Below, piece after piece: positions 8,579-17,012 of a stretch of DNA of 64,000 nucleotides (its first letter is position 1; every line of letters starts with the position of its first letter). The stretch covers positions 38,066-102,065 of IMG/VR virus record IMGVR_UViG_3300032291_002123; one strand, 5' to 3'. The translations under genes were made by a program, and so were the position numbers. Source of the DNA: a virus. A model generated the notes under the pieces. That model was given only the letters and a program-made list of their open reading frames with translations, made no database searches and was not told the origin of the DNA.

Positions 8579-10393
8579 CTAGATTTCTATCTTCGGTTCA
8601 GCAAGCAATCCTGCTGGTGCTTCGTCGCCTGTAGGTGCTGCAGGTTGCGGTGCTTCTGCTGGTGCAGGAGTAGGCGCTGCTTCTGGGGTAGGTGCAGGTT
8701 CGGCTGGCGGTGCTTGTTCTGGTGCAGCAGGTGGTGCTTCACCCTGAAGCATTTGCTCCATACCTGGCGGCATAGGTGCAGGGTTACCAGCCTGTGATGC
8801 CTCACGAACCTTGTCCATAACGTCTGGTGCAACAACACCAAGCATTGCCTCTGTAAGTTCAGGTGTGATGACACCCTTGTTGATTAGAAGACGTAATGCA
8901 ACTTCAGTTGGAGACGGAGCCTCTGCCTCTGAGAAACCGTGGGTTCTACGCCAAGTCTCGAGGCTAACTGCCATCTTGTCGAAACCAGAGTCTGCATCTT
9001 GAGCACGGTCATTGCGAGTAGCAACAGCAGTAGGGTCAAACCAAACAACGATGCGGTTGACGTCGTTCTCTGAGAAACCGTTAGCAAGTAGATACGGACG
9101 TAGATACATAACAGTAAGAGCGTCAGCAATAAGCAACATCAGTGGTTCAATGTGTGCTTTGTAAAGGCTCTCGTCGATTTGTAGAGCATTTGAATACTTA
9201 ACGTTAGCCAAACCAGTAACGATGTCCTTAGGGACGTCTAAGCCTTGGAGGATGCGCTCAAGCACACGGTCAGAACGCTCGGCAAGCATTGGGTCGAATG
9301 AACGCTCGAACTTAAACTGCTTAATCTTGTCGCCCAGTTCAGCAGGACCTCTAATGATAAGTGGGACTACGGCTGAGGCGCTGTCCTCGTCCTTAATCGG
9401 CGTGGTCATAGCGTCGATGAGTTGGTCTTCGAACTCGTCTTCGACTTCCTCTGGAGTTGGGTCGGTGTAGATGCCGTCTTGGTCATCGTAAGGGTAGTCA
9501 GGGTCTGGAGAAGCAGAAACGCTAAGTCCATCTGGCAAGTAAAGAGCACCTGCGTTTAGACGACTCTTAGCGGTGGCACGGAAAGTGCGGTTAAGCAAAA
9601 GAAGTTCAGAGCAAAGGTCAAGGATTCCACGTAGTGATGAATCCGCCTCTTCAGAGAAACGTGGGTGTGCTTTCCAAATACGTCCAACGAACGCACCCTT
9701 AGGAATTGGGATAACGCCTGGCTTACCTGCTGATGCTGCAGCAACCTTCAACTCTCGACGTGGAGTGATTAGGTAGTTGCCCTTACCATCTGTGGTCAAC
9801 TCGTCAATAGAACGGATATCCCAAGACTCAGGCGCACCCGTTCCCGGACGTGCAGGAATCTGGCTTAGGTAGCACTCGCCAGCAACCTGCAAGTTAAGTG
9901 CAGCATCTCGTAGCAAACCAGCCTGACCGCCGTATGCGCTGTCGAGACGTGCGAGTGCACGCTCTGAAGCAGAAACCAAACGCTCGTCATAGTTTTCGAC
10001 GTTGCGAATAGGTGACGGAGTTTCAGATGGGTTTTCAACTACTGCTGCATAAAGACGCACTCTTGAGACAACGGCAGCAACAAGGTTGAAAGCGTATTTG
10101 ATTTCACCAATTGCGTCGTAATACTCCCACGCTTCCGTCTGCCACATGCTAGAGCCAGCACTACGACGTTGCCTAAACATATCTGCTTCATTGCGGTCAC
10201 CAAGTTTGATTTGGGTAGCAGCAGCAGTAAGTGGACGTGGTGTCGAGTAAACCGCTGGCTGTGCAGAGTTTGGGTTCTGATTTAGGAATACGGGTGGAAT
10301 GTATTGTGTCTGAGGTGCGACAGGAGCCGACGCTCTTATACCCTGTTGTGGTCTTTTAGGGTTAGAGGCAGGTTCTTTACTAAAGATGCCCAA
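8579..10393 (-). CDS. Phage portal protein
   Basis: A 604-residue portal-type protein, the dodecameric ring at the head vertex through which DNA is packaged. Support is the size, typical portal text such as LARLDSAYGG and the DVPKDIVTGLA region, an acidic central insertion, and position downstream of terminase genes. The last 70 residues are a Pro/Ala-rich low-complexity tail (many PAPTPEAAP-like stretches). The start is TTG, preceded by GGAGAGCC. The Dps gene follows after nine bases. Confidence 0.88.
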   Translation of the reverse strand: MGIFSKEPASNPKRPQQGIRASAPVAPQTQYIPPVFLNQNPNSAQPAVYSTPRPLTAAATQIKLGDRNEADMFRQRRSAGSSMWQTEAWEYYDAIGEIKYAFNLVAAVVSRVRLYAAVVENPSETPSPIRNVENYDERLVSASERALARLDSAYGGQAGLLRDAALNLQVAGECYLSQIPARPGTGAPESWDIRSIDELTTDGKGNYLITPRRELKVAAASAGKPGVIPIPKGAFVGRIWKAHPRFSEEADSSLRGILDLCSELLLLNRTFRATAKSRLNAGALYLPDGLSVSASPDPDYPYDDQDGIYTDPTPEEVEDEFEDQLIDAMTTPIKDEDSASAVVPLIIRGPAELGDKIKQFKFERSFDPMLAERSDRVLERILQGLDVPKDIVTGLANVKYSNALQIDESLYKAHIEPLMLLIADALTVMYLRPYLLANGFSENDVNRIVVWFDPTAVATRNDRAQDADSGFDKMAVSLETWRRTHGFSEAEAPSPTEVALRLLINKGVITPELTEAMLGVVAPDVMDKVREASQAGNPAPMPPGMEQMLQGEAPPAAPEQAPPAEPAPTPEAAPTPAPAEAPQPAAPTGDEAPAGLLAEPKIEI

Positions 10394-10422
10394 AATGGCT
10401 CTCCGTTCCTGTCGAATTATCG

Positions 10423-10716
10423 CTAGTGGTCATAGCGAGACGTAATTATGCCAGCAACTGCGGATAATGCGAAAGGTAGGGCAACGACCACAGTTGCTGT
10501 TGGAACTATTGTATAGCAAATCGTGAGTAGTGATGCTACCCAAACGCTCATGCACCAGTTGCAAGTGAACAAATAACCTAATTTTGTGAGCGGAGAATAG
10601 CGCTTCCAAAGTCGTTGACGTAGGTCGTCAAAGATAACGTCGGTGGTAAGCAAACGTGAAAATCTGAACGTTGCTAAGGAGAGAATAATTAGTTGAATGA
10701 AGGGTTCGTTAAGCAC
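10423..10716 (-). CDS. DUF1360-like small membrane protein
   Basis: About 97 residues with two hydrophobic segments and a CNWCMSVW motif, as in the phage and Bacillus DUF1360 family of unknown function. I chose the GTG at 10716 because it overlaps the stop of the preceding gene (GTGCTTAA) and puts the conserved LATFRFSRLLT segment near the N-terminus; an ATG at 10776 would add 20 residues. It is part of the portal operon. Confidence 0.7.
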   Translation of the reverse strand: MLNEPFIQLIILSLATFRFSRLLTTDVIFDDLRQRLWKRYSPLTKLGYLFTCNWCMSVWVASLLTICYTIVPTATVVVALPFALSAVAGIITSRYDH

Positions 10717-11095
10717 TTGGGTCTTTCGTAGAGGATAGAGTGCGGTATGGATTCCAACTTCTGAGGCGAGAGCCACATCCGCAGTTGGTGTCTTTCTTGA
10801 AGGCTAGCATCTTTCCAGAAGAGGTCTTCACCTTGGAGTCTTCTTCCTGCTTTGGGTTCTTAATGAACTCTTGGATGCTCTCTTGGAAAACTATCTGTGC
10901 GCCATCAGGAGAGTCGGTGGCAATTACAACCATAGGAACGTCGACGTCATTGGTTATAACGATAACTCGAGCCGTTTGGATGTAGAAAGCGCCGTCTTGC
11001 TGAGGGTGGGATTGTAAGAGTTCGAGATTGCCGTCTTTGAAGGATGCAGGGGCGACGGAAACGTGGCAAGGAAAGATGTCGGATTGGATTTTCAT
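10709..11095 (-). CDS. Hypothetical protein of the packaging operon
   Basis: A 128-residue soluble protein without a domain I recognise. The C-terminal part has CGCGSRLRSW, a short Cys cluster near basic residues. It begins two bases after the HTH gene and overlaps the DUF1360-like gene by translational coupling. Conserved position between HTH/terminase and portal genes suggests a packaging or head role, which is inference. Confidence 0.75.
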   Translation of the reverse strand: MKIQSDIFPCHVSVAPASFKDGNLELLQSHPQQDGAFYIQTARVIVITNDVDVPMVVIATDSPDGAQIVFQESIQEFIKNPKQEEDSKVKTSSGKMLAFKKDTNCGCGSRLRSWNPYRTLSSTKDPSA

Positions 11096-11097
11096 GT

Positions 11098-11601
11098 TTA
11101 TTTTCCTAGACGTCGAGCGATTGCACGGTTAGTAACGTTTGACGCTCTAGCAATCTCCGAAATGGTTACGTTTTCATTATACAGGCTTTGAATTAGGAGG
11201 TTGAACTCGACGTTGGCTAATGCAGGTAGGGACGTCGACGCCATCCCACTACGGAATAGACGTGCTTCTTGGCTTAGAGTGGCTAGTTTCTTCTGGACGT
11301 CGACGGGAATGCCTGGCGAAAGCGGAGTCTTGCGCTGGTAACCCTTAGGCGGTGGAGTGTCGTCACCCCAAGGAGTTGGAACTGGATTTTGAGTGACGTT
11401 CGTCTGAGAAGCCGTTTTCACCCAATACTGAATGGTTGAACGTCCGAAAGGCGGTGAGAACGCTGCTCCGATTGCTTGTAAAGTCCAACCGACGTCGTAA
11501 AGTTGCTTCGCACGATACTTGAGTTGGCGTTGCGTAAGGGTGCCGAGCAACTCAACTTCCTGCGGGGGGAGTTTCTGGTCACGGGCATACTGTCTGGACA
11601 T
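11098..11601 (-). CDS. Dual helix-turn-helix protein, possible small terminase or regulator
   Basis: A 167-residue protein with two HTH-like segments: GWTLQAIGAAF followed by STIQYWV in the N-terminal half, and ISEIARASNVTNRAIARRL at the C-terminus. It resembles the proteins at 14642-15190 and 58426-58893, so the phage has three related double-HTH proteins. As first gene of the portal operon it could be a small terminase subunit or the operon's regulator; the sequence does not decide. Confidence 0.8.
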   Translation of the reverse strand: MSRQYARDQKLPPQEVELLGTLTQRQLKYRAKQLYDVGWTLQAIGAAFSPPFGRSTIQYWVKTASQTNVTQNPVPTPWGDDTPPPKGYQRKTPLSPGIPVDVQKKLATLSQEARLFRSGMASTSLPALANVEFNLLIQSLYNENVTISEIARASNVTNRAIARRLGK

Positions 11602-11875
11602 AATGTATTACTTTAGCACGAAAGTTCGAATGGTATTTCTTTGGAAAAATTTTTGGGGGATTCTTATGCTACAGAGGGCGTTACGGTTTCGTTATAATAA
11701 CTTTTTACTGACGGCAAAAATGATACATTAACGTATTTTGGATTTGTTGCGTGAGAGGGCAGCGGTTATATTTCGACGCTCCCAGAAACGTTTCCGGAAA
11801 CCATTTGATTGGTCAAAGGTCGAATTGTTTGGATGCGAATGACATTTGATTGATGTCGAGTTGCGATGGTGAAGT

Positions 11876-11919
11876 CAGGTTGTCAATGTTGCTATGTCAT
11901 AAAAATGGATGACAACCTG
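11876..11919. repeat. Perfect 10-bp inverted repeat, 24-base spacer
   Basis: CAGGTTGTCA at 11876-11885 is mirrored by TGACAACCTG at 11910-11919. It could be an operator for the divergent region or a hairpin; no U-tract follows on either strand, so a terminator is unlikely. Confidence 0.7.
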
Positions 11920-12157
11920 TTCAGGTCGGGAATCGGCAATCGGCTACTTTCGCTTTGATTGTATCAATCAACAATCATTAGGAAGCAAACGATTATTTGT
12001 ATTCTTGATGAGAGTGAATCTATGACATAAGAATTGACATAACTAATAAGCACTAAACAAAAGCAAAAGCAATTCGGCAATCAGAGAGATTTACTTTGAT
12101 GCTAGTGAATTACAAAAGCCATAGGGGTCTTAGATGATTGGCATCACTAACAAAGTT

Positions 12158-12187
12158 GATGAGTGTGATGAGTGATGAGTGATGAGT
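12158..12187. repeat. GATGAGT tandem repeat
   Basis: Four near-identical copies of GATGAGT or GATGAGTGT in tandem in the non-coding gap; possible iteron-like binding array or simple slippage. Confidence 0.7.
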
Positions 12188-12293
12188 AGAACTATTACAT
12201 AAGGATAGAGATAGGTCATCCGCATCTGAGGTCATCAATCACATAATGATTTTTATTTGTTAGGTGATAGAAGTCGGGTAAGGTAATCCTTAC

Positions 12294-12322
12294 TTGACAT
12301 CAAACATAGATGCCCATAACCT
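12294..12322 (+). promoter_or_regulatory. Candidate promoter for the phosphatase gene
   Basis: TTGACA at 12294-12299 is followed after 17 bases by TAACCT (12317-12322), about 40 bases upstream of the ATG at 12365. The -35 is perfect; the -10 is weak. Confidence 0.5.
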
Positions 12323-12364
12323 TGATACTGACACCATAAACAAAATCAAAAGGATGAAGCACTA

Positions 12365-12901
12365 ATGAATGACAATGACGGCGCACAATCGGCAAGCGAT
12401 ACCAGAGAATCATTTGCGGCAATAGACCGCAGAACTTATCCGAAGTATACGCCCGTATGGTCAGAGATTCTGCCAGGCTTATGGCAAGGCGGCACATTAG
12501 ATTCTGATAAGCACAATCAATACGCCGTACCGCTAATCTCAAAGAGAGAGTTCGATTCGGTATTTACTTTGTATGCTCACGCCAATCCTGTTGATTGGTT
12601 TGTGAAAGAGTTTCGATTTGGGTTTATGGATAGCGATGATACTGAGTTTGACACGGCACTACTAAAAAGAGTTGTTGCTCTTGCTCACGGCGATTGGAAG
12701 CGTGGCGAGAAAGTTCTCATTAGATGTCAAGCAGGTCTCAACCGCTCAGGCATAATCACCGCACTAGTTCTTATTCGTGATGGTCATTCTCCGAGCGAAG
12801 CAATTACTCTAATGAGAGCGAAGCGGAACGATTGGGTTCTATTCAATCCACACTTTGAGAAGTGGATTCTCAAACAATCACCGCAAGAGTGGCAAGACTA
12901 G
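12365..12901 (+). CDS. Dual-specificity/tyrosine protein phosphatase-like protein
   Basis: A 178-residue protein with the cysteine-phosphatase P-loop CxxxxxR: C121-QAGLN-R127-SG, preceded by an acidic MDSDD segment (about 89-93) that could supply the general acid. The fold and order match small dual-specificity phosphatases, which remove phosphate from Tyr/Ser/Thr side chains or other phospho-esters. It is the only plus-strand gene between 1 and 43 kb, and its end overlaps the terminase stop by four bases, tail to tail. The substrate is unknown; interference with host signalling is inference. Confidence 0.88.
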   Translation: MNDNDGAQSASDTRESFAAIDRRTYPKYTPVWSEILPGLWQGGTLDSDKHNQYAVPLISKREFDSVFTLYAHANPVDWFVKEFRFGFMDSDDTEFDTALLKRVVALAHGDWKRGEKVLIRCQAGLNRSGIITALVLIRDGHSPSEAITLMRAKRNDWVLFNPHFEKWILKQSPQEWQD

Positions 12902-14286
12902 CGAAGTCTAAACAAACTCGAACGAGGGTCAGCAAGTTTCTTACTACCCATCGAGCGAGCAGTAATCTTTCCGCCAACGAACCCGGCAGGTGGCTTGATT
13001 AGTAAAGCCGTAAGAGCGTGAACAAGCGCATCAACTCGGTCAGGTGATTTGCCCTCACCCGGAATCCAAGAATACATTTGTGATTCGAGGTCTACGAGGT
13101 AGCCAACGTGATGAACACGCCCTTGCTCATAAGCAAGAGTTACGGGTTCGGCTCTCAGCGCTTTGCCGTATTTGCTATGAACCTCTAACACTTTGATGGT
13201 CGGGTCAATCGCATTGATGGCATTGCGAACTAGCGCACCTCCTTGGTTCACCTCGGCGATAACCGGGCAACCCCATTTGCGAGCCATAGCCACAACTTTG
13301 TTAGCCCAGACCTCAGGCGAACCTAACACCGAAGCATCCTCCAACACCCAAGCATTACGCTTATACAAGTCTCGCTCACCCGTCGATGAAACAACTACGA
13401 TGCCACATTCATCACGAGGGTTCTCCGCAACTGATGGGTCTACACCGATACAACGAAGTGGGGTGTTAGGTGGGTAAGTAGATTGTCTGTGCTTCTCGAT
13501 GAGTTCCTCTGTCCATAGCGCACCCTCGACAGCATCAAGCATCTCTCCATAAAGTTCTTGCTGTGCCAATCGAGTTCCAGCATAGACACCTGTAATCGCA
13601 TCAATGTATGAGTTCGAGAGGTTGCCCGAGTTATCCATAGTCGAGCCACGAGTAATCACTACTCTGCCAGACTTAGCCTCCTCGATAAGTTTGTAAAGCA
13701 ACGGCACACGCTTAGGTGTGGTGGTCACTAAGATTTGTGGGTTAGAGCCTAGACGAGTTCCAACTCGCAAGTTGTCGAACGCTGTCATACCGGCAGCATC
13801 AGGTGTCTGTCTCCAAGCAGCAATCTCATCGCCCCAAGCGTGAGTGAACTGAGGACCACGAAGTGAGTCAGGTTCATCCGCAGTAAAGCAAGTTGCTGTA
13901 TTGCCATTGGGCCAAGTCAATCGTCGCTTAGATGGTTCGTAGAGTGGTCGCTCACTAGGTGGCGAGACATTCATAATCCCAGACTCACCCTCGACGATAA
14001 CATCTCGCACATCCGCCGCAGTTCTAGCAACAAGAGCGAAACGCCTTTGCCCCGTGGTCGTGTATTTCGCTTGGTCTCGCACCCATTCGGCTGCCAGCCT
14101 AGTCTTACCGAATCCACGCCCAGCCATTACTAGCCAGATGTTCCAATCGCCCTCGGGTGTTTGCTGTTCAGGTCTACCCCAGACACTCCAATCCCATAGC
14201 AACGAGTCGGCATCCATACCAGATAAAGCCAACGCTCTTTCGTCGTCAGGCAGTTCAGCGAGAAGTTCCATAATACTTTTAGACAT
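12898..14286 (-). CDS. terL: Terminase large subunit
   Basis: A 462-residue packaging motor. The ATPase domain shows Walker A AGRGFGKT (55-62) and Walker B WGDE with the catalytic Glu at about 154. The nuclease domain shows GVDPS with D283, E345 in AEVNQGG and the DRVDA pair (D416, D419), as in RNase H-like terminase nucleases. It cuts concatemeric DNA and pumps it through the portal. It is separated from the portal operon by the lone phosphatase g gene and the gap. The one ACGT I saw between 11.8 and 37.6 kb lies in this gene at 13106. Confidence 0.96.
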   Translation of the reverse strand: MSKSIMELLAELPDDERALALSGMDADSLLWDWSVWGRPEQQTPEGDWNIWLVMAGRGFGKTRLAAEWVRDQAKYTTTGQRRFALVARTAADVRDVIVEGESGIMNVSPPSERPLYEPSKRRLTWPNGNTATCFTADEPDSLRGPQFTHAWGDEIAAWRQTPDAAGMTAFDNLRVGTRLGSNPQILVTTTPKRVPLLYKLIEEAKSGRVVITRGSTMDNSGNLSNSYIDAITGVYAGTRLAQQELYGEMLDAVEGALWTEELIEKHRQSTYPPNTPLRCIGVDPSVAENPRDECGIVVVSSTGERDLYKRNAWVLEDASVLGSPEVWANKVVAMARKWGCPVIAEVNQGGALVRNAINAIDPTIKVLEVHSKYGKALRAEPVTLAYEQGRVHHVGYLVDLESQMYSWIPGEGKSPDRVDALVHALTALLIKPPAGFVGGKITARSMGSKKLADPRSSLFRLR

Positions 14287-14298
14287 AGGTCTATTGTA

Positions 14299-14565
14299 TT
14301 ACTGATTCTCCCTAAGCATTAGAGTCAAACCGAGCGCAGTTAGTTCAACGCTCACCGCAATCAACGCCTCAATCCGAGCGTTCATCCTCGCTATGTATGG
14401 CGGTGGTTTTGGGTGTCCATCATTTAGCGAGTCTTGGGTTTGGCTTATCAACTTACTGAACAGCGCACAATACATCTCGCAATGAACCGAGTGGGTAATC
14501 TCACCCCATTCGATTTCGCTGTTGTATTTTTCGTATAGGTCTTTTGTCATTTTATTCATAATCAA
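14299..14565 (-). CDS. Hypothetical protein upstream of terminase
   Basis: Up to 88 residues, largely helical, no domain recognised. A second ATG at 14550 (MTKDLYEKY) is an equally good start; neither has a clear RBS. It directly precedes terL in the same direction, so a small accessory packaging role is possible. Confidence 0.6.
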   Translation of the reverse strand: MIMNKMTKDLYEKYNSEIEWGEITHSVHCEMYCALFSKLISQTQDSLNDGHPKPPPYIARMNARIEALIAVSVELTALGLTLMLRENQ

Positions 14566-14591
14566 AATGTATCACGCACCTCTGACATTCT

Positions 14592-14634
14592 GAGATAAAG
14601 AAAGACCCCAACCGAAGTCGAGGTCTTTCTTGGT
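14592..14634 (-). terminator. Terminator after the HTH gene
   Basis: AAGAAAGACC and GGTCTTTCTT form a 10-bp stem around a 14-base loop, followed on the minus strand by a short T-rich tail. Confidence 0.55.
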
Positions 14635-14641
14635 TGTCCGA

Positions 14642-15190
14642 TTAGGCAACTCGGTTCTTGCTGTTGATTGGTTTGTATACCTTAGAGGTAGCGTTAGGCG
14701 CAGGTTTGTATCCATAGCGAGCAAGTCGGAATCGAATTGCCCCGTGAGATACGCCTAGTCGCTTTGCCAATCGGTAGAGCGTAACTCCATCTATGCTGTG
14801 CGCTTGGTTCAGCAAGCGAGTGTATTCCTCTGCCTCAGCACGATACCTAGGCGAGTGAGAGCGAACCTGTTGCGCTAGCGGTTGTAGTTCGAGCAGACGA
14901 GTTAGAATCTCGTCAGACGGCTCAACATACTCACGCTTGATTTTCTCAGGGTGGAATGGTGGTGTCGGAATGATGTAGTCGTCTCCTAGTTCAAGACCGG
15001 GAGATTTCATTTCGATAATCTGTCGGATACGCTCACGAGAGATACCGCAAGCATTTGCGATTGATTGAAGTGTCCAACCCATCGCTCTCAACTTGCGAAC
15101 ATACTCGTTGCGCTCGTCTCCGTCTTTGATTGTAAGAATCTTTGCTCTTACCTCAGGCGGTAGAGTGATTTGTCTTTTCATTTGGTTCAT
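14642..15190 (-). CDS. Dual helix-turn-helix DNA-binding protein
   Basis: 182 residues with two HTH elements: GWTLQSIANACGISRERIRQII near residue 35-60 (as in sigma-factor region 4 or LuxR-like helices) and TLYRLAKRLGVSHGAIRFRL near 145-165. It is related to the proteins at 11098 and 58426. Its operon is monocistronic, with its own promoter and terminator, which suits a regulator. An alternative start three codons downstream is possible. Confidence 0.82.
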   Translation of the reverse strand: MNQMKRQITLPPEVRAKILTIKDGDERNEYVRKLRAMGWTLQSIANACGISRERIRQIIEMKSPGLELGDDYIIPTPPFHPEKIKREYVEPSDEILTRLLELQPLAQQVRSHSPRYRAEAEEYTRLLNQAHSIDGVTLYRLAKRLGVSHGAIRFRLARYGYKPAPNATSKVYKPINSKNRVA

Positions 15191-15216
15191 TTGTCTGTCC
15201 TTATGTTGTTGTTTCT

Positions 15217-15244
15217 AGTTTAGATGGTTTGTTCAGTTCGTCAA
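15217..15244 (-). promoter_or_regulatory. Promoter of the HTH gene 14642-15190
   Basis: TTGACG (15239-15244) and TAAACT (15217-15222) with a 16-bp spacer, about 27 bases upstream of the start codon. Confidence 0.55.
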
Positions 15245-15266
15245 GAGTTGTATGCTCTTGGCTAAC

Positions 15267-15635
15267 TTAGTCAATAATCAATTTCACCTTGTCATCTCCA
15301 TCAAAGACGGCAAGTAAGGTTGCTTCATCAACCACGCCCGTGATTTGTAATCCGTTTTTCTCTTGGAATAACATAATGTCGCTCTTAGTAGCATCACCGA
15401 ACCAGCCCTCTTTGTCTTTGAGAGCAAGTGTGAAGCCCAACTCGGCAAGTCTCTGCTGTAAGTAGTAGACACTCACCGAACGCTTAGAGATTGGGTTCTT
15501 GAATACAATCGCAGATAGGCGAACCTCAGCGATGTCGTCAAGTTTTATCCCAGCCTCAACCAATTTCCGCTCTTGGTGAGCATAAACTTGGTCTAAGGAT
15601 ACGGGAATAGGCACTTTGTATCGCTTTTCGGTCAT
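15267..15635 (-). CDS. Peptidoglycan-binding domain protein
   Basis: 122 residues. The C-terminal half matches the peptidoglycan-binding domain 1 pattern: YYLQQRLAELGF, GWFGDATKSDIMLFQEKNGL, then VDEATLLAVF. No catalytic domain and no signal peptide is visible. Start overlaps the stop of the upstream membrane-protein gene (ATGA). It may help a lysin or a virion protein bind cell wall. Confidence 0.82.
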   Translation of the reverse strand: MTEKRYKVPIPVSLDQVYAHQERKLVEAGIKLDDIAEVRLSAIVFKNPISKRSVSVYYLQQRLAELGFTLALKDKEGWFGDATKSDIMLFQEKNGLQITGVVDEATLLAVFDGDDKVKLIID

Positions 15636-15805
15636 TCAGACCTCTGTGCGAGGATTGATGCCACGATAGCCCCAGAAGCAAGGGAAATCACTAAATTAGT
15701 GGCTCCGGGAGCCAAAATAGCCACAAAAATAGCCAAAATCGTCAAAAATACAGCAAAAATGGCACTCCAAACCACATTTTTCAGCAAAAATCGCAGTTTA
15801 TTCAT
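15632..15805 (-). CDS. Small membrane protein (57 residues)
   Basis: The frame reads MNKLRFLLKNVVW and then two hydrophobic stretches, ending in ILAQRSE. The RBS is strong (AAAGGAGAAAAAAG). Its stop overlaps the next start (ATGA), and its own start overlaps the preceding gene, so it is coupled in the operon. Function unknown; size and topology would fit a holin or a spanin-like accessory. Confidence 0.75.
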   Translation of the reverse strand: MNKLRFLLKNVVWSAIFAVFLTILAIFVAILAPGATNLVISLASGAIVASILAQRSE

Positions 15806-15965
15806 CTTTTTTCTCCTTTTTAGAGGTCGGCAGCACTACCCCAAGCAAAGGGCCGCTGTTTTTCCACGCATTTTGTTTCTTTATTATGATTTTCTGTATA
15901 ACATAATACAAACCTCCATAAATAGCAAGCAATCCGAGCAGAGATAGCACGATAATTAGTTCCAT
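15798..15965 (-). CDS. Small single-pass membrane protein (55 residues)
   Basis: MELIIVLSLLGLLAIYGG begins a single N-terminal membrane segment followed by a lysine-rich tail (SKKEKKDE). It starts nine bases after the deacetylase-like gene and overlaps the next gene. Its codons include a degenerate copy of the intergenic 23-bp element (read as AWKNSGPL), the only copy found inside a gene. Confidence 0.65.
   Translation of the reverse strand: MELIIVLSLLGLLAIYGGLYYVIQKIIIKKQNAWKNSGPLLGVVLPTSKKEKKDE
15847..15869 (-). repeat. 23-bp element, copy 9 (coding, degenerate)
   Basis: On the minus strand GCGTGGAAAA, seven bases, CCCTTT; it lies inside the 55-residue membrane-protein gene. The usual A before CCCTTT is G here. 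Confidence 0.6.
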
Positions 15966-15973
15966 TTGAGTTC

Positions 15974-16969
15974 CTAACTCCTAACCAATGTATTCGAGTA
16001 GATGTCTTTGACAACATTTGCCCAGATTCTAGGCGTGTGGGTCTCGGCTTGGTATCCGCCAGCCCCGCCAATCAACACTCGCCCCTTACAATGCTTGTTA
16101 GCAAGGTCAGCGACAACACTTGAAGCATAGCGGTAGCCATCGTAGGTGTATTTCAAGCCCCAGCCCTCGCCCTCGTGTCCATCTGCCCCTGTTGCGAGCA
16201 GAATTACATCAGGCTCATACTCGTCAATCTTTTCGGCAATCAGGTCAATAGCCCAAGCCAACGCCTCGTCGCCCTCTCCTCGCTGTAAGTTGAAGTTATA
16301 CCAATGCTTGTCAGGGTCAGAGTATTCGTAGTTGCCTAGGTCATCCATCCCTCGCAACCAAGTGTCTGAGTGAACAGGGTAGACTCCGTGTCCGTGAATC
16401 GAGAAGGTGGGTATGTCCGTATCCTCTAAGAGATTCTGAACGCCGTCGCCAGCGTTTACATCCCAATCGATGTAGGCAACTTTCAAGCCAGCCTTACGAA
16501 ACTCTTTCGCAGCCCAAGCGAAGTCATTGAATACACAGAAGCCCTCAGACCAGCCGTATTGTGCGTGGTGTTTAGCACCCTGTGGATTGAAGCCAACCTG
16601 AGTTTCGCCAGCAATCATTTTCTCAACAAGGCGAGCAGTTCCAGCGAACATCTGAAAGGCGGTGTTGCCCATCTCTGTGCGCTTTCCATCCCAATCGTGA
16701 GACACTCCCTTATCAATTACCTCGCTCACGAACTTAGGGTCGTGGATAGTCTCCAACGCCTCCCTATCGCCATCACGGATTTCGGGTTCGATAATCTCCA
16801 CATTATCCGCACCAAGTTCCTCGGTAATGTATTGGGTAGCCAACTTAGCCCTAATCGGTTTCGTAGGGTGCGAGCCATCGCCAGAGCCTAACTGCCATTT
16901 GAGGTAGTCGTCGCTGTAAGCGATTGTTAGTTTATTTGGGTATGTCAATCTGTCCTTTTTTTCTTTCAT
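15974..16969 (-). CDS. Histone deacetylase/AcuC-superfamily protein with altered zinc site
   Basis: 331 residues with the HDAC/acetoin-utilisation fold: the catalytic His pair HH at 134-135, GFCVFND at 143-149, D263 in GADGHEGE, and Y306 in GGAGGY. The zinc-binding stretch, normally DxDxHHGDG, reads DWDVNAGDG: D170 and D263 are kept, but the third zinc ligand is N172 and the next His is A173. The family removes acetyl groups from lysines or polyamines. Loss of the His ligand suggests an inactive, re-targeted or differently metallated enzyme. It heads the operon containing two small membrane proteins and the peptidoglycan-binding protein. Confidence 0.85.
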   Translation of the reverse strand: MKEKKDRLTYPNKLTIAYSDDYLKWQLGSGDGSHPTKPIRAKLATQYITEELGADNVEIIEPEIRDGDREALETIHDPKFVSEVIDKGVSHDWDGKRTEMGNTAFQMFAGTARLVEKMIAGETQVGFNPQGAKHHAQYGWSEGFCVFNDFAWAAKEFRKAGLKVAYIDWDVNAGDGVQNLLEDTDIPTFSIHGHGVYPVHSDTWLRGMDDLGNYEYSDPDKHWYNFNLQRGEGDEALAWAIDLIAEKIDEYEPDVILLATGADGHEGEGWGLKYTYDGYRYASSVVADLANKHCKGRVLIGGAGGYQAETHTPRIWANVVKDIYSNTLVRS

Positions 16970-16978
16970 CGTGTTTCT

Positions 16979-17007
16979 AAGTTATCAAATAAACTAGAAA
17001 AAGTCAA
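16979..17007 (-). promoter_or_regulatory. Promoter of the deacetylase-like operon
   Basis: TTGACT (17002-17007) and TAACTT (16979-16984) with a 17-bp spacer, about ten bases upstream of the start. A copy of the 23-bp element lies immediately upstream of the -35. Confidence 0.65.
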
Positions 17008-17012
17008 GTTTT

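Larger units (their letters stand above)
11602..12364. other. Non-coding divergent region with inverted and tandem repeats
   Basis: A 763-base AT-rich gap between the minus portal operon and the plus phosphatase gene; I see no convincing ORF. It holds a perfect 10-bp inverted repeat (11876-11885 and 11910-11919) and a GATGAGT(GT) tandem array at 12158-12187. A promoter for the phosphatase gene lies near its right end. Confidence 0.7.

Noticed and set aside
8318-8874. Frames overlapping the Dps and portal genes in other phases.
   Set aside because: The Dps and portal frames have clear family motifs and RBSs; the alternatives have none.
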